From Aeromicrobium sp. Root344 (lineage in GTDB: Bacteria; Actinomycetota; Actinomycetes; Propionibacteriales; Nocardioidaceae), in NCBI RefSeq assembly GCF_001425755.1, contig NZ_LMDH01000001.1, forward strand, positions 2,928,852 through 2,992,851: a stretch of 64,000 nt of DNA. Direction: 5' to 3'. Every line of letters starts with the position of its first letter. The stretch's first letter is position 1. Shown piece after piece: positions 43,043 through 50,810 of the stretch. Position numbers and translations under genes: made by a program. Below the pieces are notes generated by a model. It made no database searches. It saw only the letters and a list, made by a program, of their open reading frames with translations, and was not told the DNA's origin.

Positions 43043-44545
43043 TCAGCGGCCGACGGTCCTGAAGTCGACGTAGTGCAGGTAGTGGTCCGACAAGGTGTTG
43101 CTGACCACCTGGGAGTACGCGTCGATGGTCGCGTTGTGCCGGAACAGGTCGACGTCGATCGGCTTGCCTCGCCGCTTCGGCCCCCACTTCGTCGCCGTCA
43201 TGAGCCCGTAGTTGGTCCGTTTGGGCGCGTGCTTGCCCGCGGACATCCAGTTGAACTCCTCGACGACGTCCTCGGCCGTCAACAGGTTGCCGTCGCCGGT
43301 GACGAATAGGTTGGACCACGGCACCTTGTGCTTGTTGGCCAGCGCGAGGGACCGGTGGAGGACCTCGGCAAGCTGTTGCCGCTGGACCGCGTGACCCTGG
43401 TTCTCGTTGTGGAACGACACGGCCATGCAGCGTGTGCCCTTGTAGGTGTACGCGGTCCAGGCCCACGGCTTGTCGTCGTCGTCCAGCTCGGTGCTGACGC
43501 GCTCAAGCCCCGACGCGATCTGTGAGCAGCCCTTGCCGAGGTAGATCTCGCGGCCCTTGCCGCCCCGGCTCATCCGGCGGTAGCCGCCCGGCCGGAGCGC
43601 CTTGTCCATGTCGTTCAGGCTGTGGATCTCCAGCTCCTGCAGGCAGATGACGTTGGGCTTGAGCGTCAGGATCTTGGCACCGATGCGCCTGGCCCTCCGT
43701 TCAGCGGTCGCGGCGCCGTGGCCCGCATGGTCGTACCCGGCACAGTTCATCGAGAGGCCGCGTTGAGGCACCATGAAGTGGTCGGTGGTCGCCACCATGG
43801 CCAGCGCCCTGATCGGTGTCGGTCCAGGTGCGCGAGCCAGCCGGAGCAGCGTCGTCGGGCCCGGGAAGCCGTCAGCGTTGTCCCCGATCCAGCCCTGCGC
43901 CTCCTGGAACAGCATCACTGCAGCGCGATCGACCTCGGTGAAGTGCGGGCCGGGCCCCAGTGCGTACGGGGAGGGGACGCCCAGCGTTGCGAGGTGCAGC
44001 ACGAGCCGCTCGCCGAGCCAGGTCACGTGCGGGCCCCGCGCGTCGAGGAAGTATGCCGCGGGGTCCATCTTGTCGGTCGAGATCGAGCCGGGCCGGTCGG
44101 TGAGGGTGATGCCGTCGCCCGTCACGACGATGTAGCCGAGGAGCTTCTTGGTCCACGCGTTCTCGACCGAACGGATCGACACCTTGCCGCGCCTGCCGTT
44201 GTGCGGCTGGTCGGTCGAGTACTCCTTGCCACTGCCGGCGCCGATCGCGACGTGGCCGGCCATACCGCCGACCGACTTCGCCTTGGGGCGCGGCGCGTGG
44301 AAGACCATGGCGCCCGCCGGGATCTTGCGGGGATCGGAGGTCTTCACGACCTCGCCGTGCTCGACGGCCGCGAGCCAGAAGTTGATGGCCCACTTCCTGC
44401 CGTTGCCGCCCCACCTGAAGGGGCCGGTCAGGCCGTAGATCTCCGCGACCTCGGCCAGGCACATGCCGACCTCGTTGCGGTGGCCGTCGAGGTGCTTCGC
44501 CCGCGCGAGCGCCTCCGACATCGTCCTTCGTGCGTACGTCACCAT
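43043..44545 (-). CDS. chimeric protein: cysteine-peptidase-like domain, peptidoglycan-binding repeat, EEP nuclease domain
   Basis: A 500-residue three-part protein. Residues 1-145 resemble an NlpC/P60- or CHAP-like domain: Cys in EVGMCLAEVAEIYG near 29, His in MAGHVAIGAGSGKEYST near 100. Residues 170-245 match a peptidoglycan-binding module (YALGPGPHFTEVDRAAVMLF then GWIGDNADGFPGPTTLLRL). Residues 250-500 are an endonuclease/exonuclease/phosphatase domain: LKPNVICLQELE with the metal-binding Glu, LFVTGDGN, and SDHYLHYVDF at the end. No signal peptide is visible. GGAGG lies 4 nt before ATG 44545. It may be a wall-active enzyme with a nuclease cargo; the GDGN in place of GDxN with Phe is a normal variant. 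Confidence 0.7.
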   Translation of the reverse strand: MVTYARRTMSEALARAKHLDGHRNEVGMCLAEVAEIYGLTGPFRWGGNGRKWAINFWLAAVEHGEVVKTSDPRKIPAGAMVFHAPRPKAKSVGGMAGHVAIGAGSGKEYSTDQPHNGRRGKVSIRSVENAWTKKLLGYIVVTGDGITLTDRPGSISTDKMDPAAYFLDARGPHVTWLGERLVLHLATLGVPSPYALGPGPHFTEVDRAAVMLFQEAQGWIGDNADGFPGPTTLLRLARAPGPTPIRALAMVATTDHFMVPQRGLSMNCAGYDHAGHGAATAERRARRIGAKILTLKPNVICLQELEIHSLNDMDKALRPGGYRRMSRGGKGREIYLGKGCSQIASGLERVSTELDDDDKPWAWTAYTYKGTRCMAVSFHNENQGHAVQRQQLAEVLHRSLALANKHKVPWSNLFVTGDGNLLTAEDVVEEFNWMSAGKHAPKRTNYGLMTATKWGPKRRGKPIDVDLFRHNATIDAYSQVVSNTLSDHYLHYVDFRTVGR

Positions 44546-44707
44546 GAGAGCCTCCATGAGCCCCCCGGCGAATCCCTTGCCGTTCCAAGGAGAAGTGAAG
44601 ATCACGCTACTCCTGCCGATGGCGCGTGTCAGAGAAATGACCGGCCTCCCGAGGCTGCGTGCCATGACCCGGCTCGGGCGTGGGTGGCGGCGACTAACAT
44701 TCACCCC

Positions 44708-46597
44708 ATGGCCGGACGCATCAAGGACGACGACATCCAGCTCGTCCGCGAACGCGCCCGCATCGACGAGATCGTCGAGCAGTACGTCACGCTCAAGAAC
44801 GCCGGCGGTGGTGCACGCAAGGGGCTGTGCCCGTTCCACGACGAGAAGTCGCCGTCGTTCAACGTACGACCCGTGCAGGGTTTCTATCACTGCTTCGGGT
44901 GCGGCGCGTCGGGCGACGTCTACAAGTTCCTCATGGAGATCGAGGGACTGACGTTCGTCGAGGCCGTCGAGCGCCTGGCCGTCAAGGTCGGCATCACGCT
45001 GCACTACGAAGAGGGCGCCAGCACCGGGCCACGCCGTGACCCTCAGCAACGGCCCCGGCTGCTCGAGGCCCACCGCGAGGCCGGCGCGTTCTATGCCGCT
45101 GCTTTGCAGAGCTCGGCCGATGCCGAGGTCGGCCGTCAGTTCGTCAAGGACCGCGGGTTCGACCAGACCGTCGCCGAGAAGTTCGGCATGGGATTCGCGC
45201 CACGCGGGGGAGAGGCGCTCGTCGCGCATCTCAAGGCCAAGGGCTTCACCGACGACGAGCTGATGGTCGGAGGGCTCGCCGCTCGCGGCTCGCGCGGCCT
45301 CTACGACCGGTTCCGCGGTCGCCTGCTGTGGCCGATTCGCGAGATGACCGGCGAGATCATCGGCTTCGGTGCCCGCCGCATGTTCGACGACGACCGCGTC
45401 GAGGCCAAGTACCTCAACACGTCCGAGACGCCGATCTACAAGAAGAGTCAGGTGCTCTACGGCCTCGACCTCGCCCGCCGGTCGATCTCATCGTCGAGCC
45501 AGGCCGTCATCGTCGAGGGCTACACCGACGTCATGGCGTGCCACGAGGCCGGCGTCACGACCGCCGTGGCGACGTGTGGCACGGCATTCGGCGAGGACCA
45601 CGCCCGAGTCATGCGCCGGCTCATGCTCGACGACCAGGCCTTCCACGGCGAGGTCATCTTCACGTTCGACGGCGACGAGGCCGGCCAGCGCGCAGCCCTC
45701 AAGACGTTCAGCGGCGACCAGCAGTTCGTGGCCCAGACCTACGTCGCCGTCGAGCCGCGCGGCATGGACCCGTGCGACCTGCGCCTGGCCGACGGCGATG
45801 CCGCGGTGCGCGAGCTCGTCGCGTCGCGCATACCGCTCTATCGCTTCGTCCTCGACAACATGCTCGGCAAGTACGACCTCGATCGCGGCGACCAGCGCGT
45901 CGACGCCGTGCGCGAGGCCGTCTCGCTGGCGTCCGCGATCCGCGACAAGTCCAAGGTCGACGAGCTGCTGCGCGAGATCGCCGGGCGGGTCGGCACCGAC
46001 ATCGAGCAGGTCCGTGCCGAGCACCGCAGACGTACGAGCGCGGGACCGGCCAAGGTCGCGCAGCCCGTGACGGGGGAGCCCGCTGCTCCAGCCGAGTCGC
46101 CCAGTCAGGCCGTCAGCTTCGGCGCTCCCCAGTTCTCCGACGAGCGCGAAGCGCTCAAGGCGATCGTGCAATACCCCCACCTCGCCCGTGAGCATGCCGA
46201 CGAGCTCGACGACAACGACTTCACCCATTTCGTCTCCAAGTACCTCTGGAAGCACATCCAGGGCATGACCTGGCCCACCGGCCCCGACTCCAACTGGCTG
46301 CCCCGGCTCGCCGAGTCGGTGCAGGACGAGGACGCGCGACGTGTGCTCTCGGTCGCCGCCGTCGAGCCGATGCGGGCCCGCGAGAGCAACACCGCGGCCG
46401 TCGTGGCGTCCGTGATCCTCCGCCTGCAGATGCTGACATGTGGCCGCCGGATCACCGAGATCAAGTCCAAGCTGCAGCGCACCAACCCGATCGAGCAGGC
46501 CGAGCCCTACAACCGCATGTTCGGTGAGCTGATCGCCCTCGAGCAGCAGTTCCGCACCCTGCGTGACCGCTCGCTCGGCGGCGACATCCCCAGCTGA
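44708..46597 (+). CDS. dnaG: DNA primase
   Basis: A 629-residue primase that synthesises RNA primers at the fork. The zinc-binding domain CPFHDEKSPSFNV ... YHCFGCGASGD lies at 39-65. The TOPRIM core contains AVIVEGYTDVMACHEAGV near 265 and FTFDGDEAGQRAAL near 318. The C-terminal helicase-binding region follows a Pro/Ala linker near 450. ATG 44708 is 7 nt after TAACAT (44695-44700), a leaderless layout. Confidence 0.97.
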   Translation: MAGRIKDDDIQLVRERARIDEIVEQYVTLKNAGGGARKGLCPFHDEKSPSFNVRPVQGFYHCFGCGASGDVYKFLMEIEGLTFVEAVERLAVKVGITLHYEEGASTGPRRDPQQRPRLLEAHREAGAFYAAALQSSADAEVGRQFVKDRGFDQTVAEKFGMGFAPRGGEALVAHLKAKGFTDDELMVGGLAARGSRGLYDRFRGRLLWPIREMTGEIIGFGARRMFDDDRVEAKYLNTSETPIYKKSQVLYGLDLARRSISSSSQAVIVEGYTDVMACHEAGVTTAVATCGTAFGEDHARVMRRLMLDDQAFHGEVIFTFDGDEAGQRAALKTFSGDQQFVAQTYVAVEPRGMDPCDLRLADGDAAVRELVASRIPLYRFVLDNMLGKYDLDRGDQRVDAVREAVSLASAIRDKSKVDELLREIAGRVGTDIEQVRAEHRRRTSAGPAKVAQPVTGEPAAPAESPSQAVSFGAPQFSDEREALKAIVQYPHLAREHADELDDNDFTHFVSKYLWKHIQGMTWPTGPDSNWLPRLAESVQDEDARRVLSVAAVEPMRARESNTAAVVASVILRLQMLTCGRRITEIKSKLQRTNPIEQAEPYNRMFGELIALEQQFRTLRDRSLGGDIPS

Positions 46598-46673
46598 CTC
46601 CCGTACGCCGCACGGTCCACAGGTCGCGGTCGCGCCACCGCCCGCCGCCGCTCCGTCGTCCGACGCTGGTCGC

Positions 46674-47294
46674 ATGGACCGATTCGTACGCGAGCTGCTC
46701 TCGATCCCGCCGATGGACGCCGCCGAGGAGCTGGCGCTCGCCCGGCTGGCCCGTCGTGGAGATCGCAACGCCCGAGAGGCGCTCATCACGGCAGGGATGC
46801 GCTCGGTGGCCATGCGTGCGCGCCTGCGAGGACTCACTGGCGAAGAGCTCCGTGACGCGGTGCAGTCGGGAGCAATTGGCCTGATCCGCGCGATCGACCG
46901 GTTCGATCCCGACCGAGGTGCCCGACTGGCGACCTACGCCTGGCACTGGATCGGCGCGGCGATGACGGTCCAGCACCGTCCCGAGCAGCCGCTCGGCGAC
47001 GAGGATCGCCCGGCCCCGCAGGCCGAATCCGCTGATCCAGATCTGCTCGACGGCATGCCGGACGAGCTCGCCGACGTCCTGCGTCTGCGCTTCGGTCTGG
47101 GCGATCCGCTGGCCGTCCCGATGCCGCGGCGGATCGTCGGCGAACGCCTCGGCCTGACCGTCGCCCAGGTCCGCAACGTCGAGGCCAAGGCGATGCGACA
47201 ACTCCGCGGGCGGCTTGCTAAAGTAGTTGACCGTGCTCCTTCGCAAGAGGAGCCGATCCCCCATAGCTCAATTGGCAGAGCATTCGACTGTTAA
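46674..47294 (+). CDS. small sigma-70-family factor whose frame ends inside tRNA-Asn
   Basis: A 206-residue protein. Region 1.2-like RFVRELLSIPPMDAAEELAL is followed by region 2 (AVQSGAIGLIRAIDRFDPDR and LATYAWHWIGAAM). Region 4 has RIVGERLGLTVAQVRNVEAK as the helix-turn-helix. A Pro/Asp-rich linker replaces region 3. ATG 46674 was chosen; a GTG at 46563 would overlap dnaG and add a Pro/Ala-rich tail. The last 13 codons (47257-47294) lie within tRNA-Asn, and the stop TAA uses anticodon-loop bases, so the C-terminus is partly dictated by the tRNA. Confidence 0.82.
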   Translation: MDRFVRELLSIPPMDAAEELALARLARRGDRNAREALITAGMRSVAMRARLRGLTGEELRDAVQSGAIGLIRAIDRFDPDRGARLATYAWHWIGAAMTVQHRPEQPLGDEDRPAPQAESADPDLLDGMPDELADVLRLRFGLGDPLAVPMPRRIVGERLGLTVAQVRNVEAKAMRQLRGRLAKVVDRAPSQEEPIPHSSIGRAFDC

Positions 47295-47329
47295 TCGGAG
47301 GGTTCTTGGTTCGAGTCCAAGTGGGGGAG
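47257..47329 (+). tRNA. tRNA-Asn (GTT)
   Basis: A 73-nt cloverleaf: acceptor TCCCCCA (47257-47263) pairs TGGGGGA (47322-47328), discriminator G47329. The loop CTGTTAA gives anticodon GTT. The T-arm is normal. A TAAAGT at 47219-47224 upstream can serve as its -10. Its 5' half overlaps the sigma factor reading frame by 38 nt. Confidence 0.96.
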
Positions 47330-47338
47330 CATCACCCG

Positions 47339-47363
47339 AACGGCGCCGATCTCGGCGCCGTTT
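47339..47363 (+). terminator. intrinsic terminator after tRNA-Asn
   Basis: AACGGCGCCG (47339-47348) and CGGCGCCGTT (47353-47362) form a perfect 10-bp stem with a 4-nt loop and a short T-run (TTT). It lies 10 nt after the tRNA and 19 bp from the end of the convergent PIG-L gene. Confidence 0.75.
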
Positions 47364-47381
47364 CGTGGTTTCTGGGCACCC

Positions 47382-48122
47382 TCATTCGCCCCAGGTCATC
47401 GAGAACACCTCGAACGGCGTCGCGTGCGTGGCACCGAGGCGTGAGCCGGTGGGTCGCGACATGCCTTCGAGCATCTCGGCCGGGTCGAAGTTCTCCCACC
47501 CGAGGCCGTCGATGTACGCCTTGTGGGCCTTGAGCGACTCGACGCCGCGGTCGAACGTGTCGGTCGTGTCGACACCGTGCTTGGCGTCAGGGGAGCCGGC
47601 CGCCCACACCTGCGTGACACCACCCCACGGCTCGAGGCCGTCGACGAGCTGCTCGGGAAAGATCCACCGGTTGCCTGCGTCGCCGGCGGAGTTGAGCGCC
47701 GCGCGGCCCACCGCCATGTGATCGGGCTGGTTGGGCATCGAGCCGCCCCAGGTCTCGCGGAAGTTGTTGGTGATGATGATCTCCGGCCGGTGCCGGCGCA
47801 CGACCTCCGTGATCGCCCGGCGCAGCGCCACGCCGTACTCGATGGTCCCGTCAGGGAGTCCGAGGAACTCGACCTCGTCGACACCGACAATCTTGCCCGA
47901 GGCGATCTGCTCGGCGATGCGGATCTCGCGACACTCGTCAGGCGCGATGCCGTCGATGCCCGCCTCGCCGCTGGTCACCATGCAGTAGGCGACGGTCTTG
48001 CCTGCGTCGGTCCAGCGTGCGATCGCAGCCGCGGCGCCGAACTCGACATCATCGGGGTGCGCGACGACCACGAGGGCGCGTTCCCAGTCCTCACTGACGG
48101 GCTCGAGTGGTGTGGGTTCCAT
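47382..48122 (-). CDS. PIG-L family deacetylase
   Basis: A 246-residue zinc-dependent deacetylase (MshB/GlcNAc-PI deacetylase superfamily). VVAHPDDVEFGAAAAI near residue 20 has the zinc-binding His and catalytic Asp, and NQPDHMAVGRAAL near 131 supplies the second His. TGGxGxx-like loops are seen in VTSGEAGIDG. Possible substrates are GlcNAc-inositol or mycothiol conjugates; not decided by sequence. ATG 48122 lies after TAGCCT in the bidirectional element at 48127-48135. Confidence 0.9.
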   Translation of the reverse strand: MEPTPLEPVSEDWERALVVVAHPDDVEFGAAAAIARWTDAGKTVAYCMVTSGEAGIDGIAPDECREIRIAEQIASGKIVGVDEVEFLGLPDGTIEYGVALRRAITEVVRRHRPEIIITNNFRETWGGSMPNQPDHMAVGRAALNSAGDAGNRWIFPEQLVDGLEPWGGVTQVWAAGSPDAKHGVDTTDTFDRGVESLKAHKAYIDGLGWENFDPAEMLEGMSRPTGSRLGATHATPFEVFSMTWGE

Positions 48123-48126
48123 ACGG

Positions 48127-48135
48127 TTAGGCTAA
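48127..48135. promoter_or_regulatory. bidirectional -10 element TTAGGCTAA
   Basis: Read on the minus strand it gives TAGCCT followed closely by the PIG-L ATG; on the plus strand it gives TAGGCT upstream of tRNA-Met, whose first base is 48150. One short palindrome-like element could thus serve divergent transcription. Confidence 0.45.
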
Positions 48136-48149
48136 GCCCGCATTCCCAA

Positions 48150-48223
48150 GGGGAGGTAGCTCAGCTGGTTAGAGCAGGGGACTCATAATCCCTGGGTCGC
48201 GGGTTCGAGCCCCGCCCTCCCTA
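48150..48223 (+). tRNA. tRNA-Met (CAT)
   Basis: A 74-nt cloverleaf with acceptor GGGGAGG (48150-48156) pairing CCTCCCT, including a terminal G:U. The anticodon loop CTCATAA gives CAT. It has normal acceptor pairing at all positions, unlike initiator tRNAs, and resembles actinobacterial elongator tRNA-Met. A tRNA-Ile with lysidine-modified CAT is the less likely alternative. Confidence 0.88.
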
Positions 48224-48234
48224 CGACGAGCCGC

Positions 48235-48612
48235 TCACATGCCTTCGGACAGGGCGAGGATGTTGCCCTCGGAGTCCTTGAACCAGGCAGCGCGACCGTC
48301 ATCGCTGTCCAGGACGCCGTTCTCGGTCGTGAAGCCCGGGAAGTCGTAGTCCTCGAAGACGACGCCCCGGCCGCGGAGCTCGGCCATCTCGGCGTCGAGG
48401 TCCTGGGTGGCCCAGTTCATCGCGGTGTTCTGCGCCGTGCCGGCGAACTGCGTCTCGTAGAGCAGGAACTTCGTGCCGCCCGCACCTTCATAGATCAACC
48501 CTTCGCCGACCTCCTGCGCGGGCTCGAGGCCCAGCTTGTCGCGGTAGAACTCCCGTGCCCGGCCGAGATCCGAAGCGGGGACGACTGCGTAGATTTCCAG
48601 ATCGCTCAACAT
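48235..48612 (-). CDS. VOC-superfamily (glyoxalase/bleomycin-resistance fold) protein
   Basis: A 125-residue single VOC module pair: LEIYAVVPASDLGRAREFYR near residue 5 and KLGLEPAQEVGEGLIYEGAG, then WFKDSEGNILALSE at the C-terminus, as in small dioxygenase-fold proteins. The expected metal His/Glu ligands are only partly present, so catalytic activity is uncertain. It ends 12 bp after tRNA-Met. Confidence 0.85.
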   Translation of the reverse strand: MLSDLEIYAVVPASDLGRAREFYRDKLGLEPAQEVGEGLIYEGAGGTKFLLYETQFAGTAQNTAMNWATQDLDAEMAELRGRGVVFEDYDFPGFTTENGVLDSDDGRAAWFKDSEGNILALSEGM

Positions 48613-48710
48613 GACTTCTTCCTCTGCTTGTACCCCGCAATCGACCGTACGCCGGTCGCACGGCGAAGGCGATAGCCCGGTGTGCCCAGCCGATGCGACA
48701 CAATCGGGGC

Positions 48711-49139
48711 ATGCGCGACGCAGTGATCTTCGACATGGACGGCACGCTGTGTGACACGACGACGATCGAGCACCACATCACAGGACCCGACAAGGACTTC
48801 CACGCCTTCCATGCGGCGTCTGCGGGGTGTCCACCGCGGCCCAAGGTCGTCAAGGCCGCCCGGGCCGAGCACGACAAGGGCCGCGCCATCCTCGTGGTGA
48901 CGTCTCGCGAGTTCATCTGGCGCGACCTGACGCTCGACTGGCTCGTCGAGCACGGCATCCCGTACGACGCGCTCTACATGCGGATCGTCGGCGACTACCG
49001 CAAGGACGTGGTGATCAAGAAGGAGATCCTCGCGCAGATCGCTGACGACGGGTTCACGGTGCTGGAGGCCTGGGACGACAAGCCCGCCGTGATCGAGCTG
49101 TGGCGGGACAACGGCATCGCCGTGCACGTCGTCGACTGA
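48711..49139 (+). CDS. HAD-superfamily phosphatase resembling polynucleotide 3'-phosphatase domain
   Basis: A 142-residue HAD protein. AVIFDMDGTLCDT near residue 4 holds the nucleophile and acid Asp pair, ILVVTSREF near 63 is motif II, and EAWDDKPAVIELWRDNGI near 118 is motif III. It resembles the phosphatase half of T4 polynucleotide kinase without the kinase half. Its role may be repair of 3'-phosphate ends, by analogy only. ATG 48711 is 6 nt after CACAAT (48699-48704). Confidence 0.8.
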   Translation: MRDAVIFDMDGTLCDTTTIEHHITGPDKDFHAFHAASAGCPPRPKVVKAARAEHDKGRAILVVTSREFIWRDLTLDWLVEHGIPYDALYMRIVGDYRKDVVIKKEILAQIADDGFTVLEAWDDKPAVIELWRDNGIAVHVVD

Positions 49140-49140
49140 G

Positions 49141-49824
49141 TCAGCCGCGCCGGCGCTCCACGTCGGCGACGATCTCGGCGGCGATGAGCCGCAGCTTGAC
49201 GTTGCGGTGCTGCGACAGGCGGGTCAGGAACGCGAAGGCCCGCTCGTCGTTGAGCTCGTAGCGCTCCATGATGATGCCGACTGCCTGGCCGATCGTCGTC
49301 CGTGTGCGGAGCGCGTCGTTGAGGTCGGCGATCTCCCGCGCGTAGCCGATCGCGATGGCCGCCTGGTGGGAGAACAGGTCGGCGATCGTGGAGAAGTCCT
49401 CGAACGCCCCTGGCCGGTGTGAGTAGATGTTGAGCGCGCCCTGCGAGGTCGGCGCGTCGAACAGTCGGAGCCCGGCCTGCGCGCGGATGCCCTTGTCGAC
49501 GACGTACGGGCCGTACTCCGGGAATCGCGTGTCGGTCGCGAGATCGGGCGAGATGACGTGTGCCGTCTCGACGGCCGCCTCGTAGCACGGGCCCTCTCTG
49601 AGCTCGTACTGCTTGCCATCGAGGTCGAGGACGAGCTCGGCCGTCGGCGCCACCGTGTCGATGGACTCGTCGGCGTGCTTGACCGTGATCGAGGCGTAGT
49701 CGACATCGGGCAGGACCTCGACCGCAGCCGTGGTGATCGCGTGCAGGGTCGCGTCGAAGTCGCCGGGCTTGAGCGCCTCGGCGAGGCGACGGATGCTGTC
49801 GTGCAGTGCTTCGTCCACGAGCAC
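49141..49824 (-). CDS. GAF-ANTAR transcription antiterminator-type regulator
   Basis: A 227-residue protein with a GAF domain (25-160; YASITVKHADESIDT, LFDAPTSQGALNIYS) and a C-terminal ANTAR domain. The latter (172-222) reads RTTIGQAVGIIMERYELNDE with onward helices. ANTAR domains bind two-hexaloop RNA hairpins and relieve termination; the GAF domain probably senses a small ligand. GTG 49824 is annotated; GTG 49818 is the better fit for leaderless initiation, given the SigB-like -10 ending at 49828. Confidence 0.9.
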   Translation of the reverse strand: MLVDEALHDSIRRLAEALKPGDFDATLHAITTAAVEVLPDVDYASITVKHADESIDTVAPTAELVLDLDGKQYELREGPCYEAAVETAHVISPDLATDTRFPEYGPYVVDKGIRAQAGLRLFDAPTSQGALNIYSHRPGAFEDFSTIADLFSHQAAIAIGYAREIADLNDALRTRTTIGQAVGIIMERYELNDERAFAFLTRLSQHRNVKLRLIAAEIVADVERRRG

Positions 49825-49827
49825 TAC

Positions 49828-49851
49828 CTACCCGGTTCGTCCGGGGTCAAC
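49828..49851 (-). promoter_or_regulatory. SigB/SigF-type promoter candidate for GAF-ANTAR gene
   Basis: Minus strand GTTG (49851-49848), 14 nt, GGGTAG (49833-49828). This resembles the stress-sigma promoter pattern also seen before the solo ANTAR gene (12775) and the CBS gene (62098). Confidence 0.45.
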
Positions 49852-49859
49852 CGCAGGCG

Positions 49860-50165
49860 TCAGAGCCCGAAGGTGTCGCGCTGGTCCTTGGGCACGAGCT
49901 CGAGGAACTCGGGGTGGTCGCGGATGACCTTGGGCACGAACGGACAGTAGGGGAGCGCCGTGCCGCCGCGCGCGGCGATCTCGGCGAGCGCGCCGCGCAC
50001 CAGCTCGGTGCCGAGACCGCGGCCCTCGAACTCGGTGTAGATCCGGGTGTGCGGGAGGGCGTACTCGTCGCCGTCCTTGCGGTAGTCGAGGAATCCGGCG
50101 AGCTCGCCGTCGACCGTGATCTCGAACCTCGACGAGGCGGGATTGTCCGCCACTGTGGTCGTCAT
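49860..50165 (-). CDS. small GNAT-like acetyltransferase (YjdJ/NAT type)
   Basis: A 101-residue protein: FEITVDGELAGFLDYRKDGD, then TRIYTEFEGRGLGTELVRGA with the CoA loop near residue 45, then YCPFVPKVIRDHPEF. This short GNAT family acts on unknown small substrates. ATG 50165 matches the family start. Confidence 0.88.
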   Translation of the reverse strand: MTTTVADNPASSRFEITVDGELAGFLDYRKDGDEYALPHTRIYTEFEGRGLGTELVRGALAEIAARGGTALPYCPFVPKVIRDHPEFLELVPKDQRDTFGL

Positions 50166-50270
50166 CCGACATTCCCTTCGGCTGAGATGTTGTCCGTACA
50201 GGAGAACATGCGTCACAATGGTCTCAGGTGCTCCCAAGACGCTGGGGAAGGCGACACTAGGGAGGCACCG

Positions 50271-50786
50271 ATGAATATGTCTTCGCCGACCACCCCGACC
50301 CGGGGTGTTCTTTTCGTGCACTCTGCTCCGTCTGCGCTGTGCGCGCACGTCGAGTGGGCTGCTGCCGGCGTGCTCGGCGGCACTCCCGACCTCGCTTGGG
50401 TGCCGCAGGCCGCTGAGCCCGGCACCTACCGTGCCGAGCTGTCGTGGCAGGCCGCTGCGGGTACGGCCGCCGCGATCGCGTCCGCCCTGCGGGGGTGGGA
50501 CAAGCTGCGGTTCGAGGTCACCGAGGAGCCCACGGCGTCGACCGAGGGAGCGCGCTACTCCTACACGCCGTCGTTGGGCATCTTCCACGCCATGGCCGGA
50601 CTGCATGGCGACATCCTGATCCCCGAGGACCGCATCAAGGCGTTCCGGGTCAAGGTGGCCCTCGGTGAGGTCGACATGGACACGGCGCTCGACGGTCTGC
50701 TGGGGACCGCCTGGGACGCCGAGCTGGAACCGTTCCGGCACGCCGGCGACGGTGCGCCGGTGCGCTGGCTGCACCAGGTGATCTAG
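50271..50786 (+). CDS. DUF3145 protein
   Basis: A 171-residue soluble protein characteristic of actinobacteria. RGVLFVHSAPSALCAHVEWA near residue 11, SWQAAAGTAAAIASALRGWD near 58 and YTPSLGIFHAMAGLHGDIL near 97 match DUF3145. Function unknown. GGGAGG lies 4 nt before ATG 50271. Confidence 0.9.
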   Translation: MNMSSPTTPTRGVLFVHSAPSALCAHVEWAAAGVLGGTPDLAWVPQAAEPGTYRAELSWQAAAGTAAAIASALRGWDKLRFEVTEEPTASTEGARYSYTPSLGIFHAMAGLHGDILIPEDRIKAFRVKVALGEVDMDTALDGLLGTAWDAELEPFRHAGDGAPVRWLHQVI

Positions 50787-50810
50787 GGCTTCGACAGCCT
50801 CAACCGGCAG

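Noticed and set aside
48150..48223. tRNA with CAT anticodon as initiator or as lysidine-type tRNA-Ile
   Set aside because: Initiator tRNA has a mismatched first acceptor pair and a GGG/CCC anticodon stem; overall sequence is closest to elongator tRNA-Met. Not fully excluded for tRNA-Ile.
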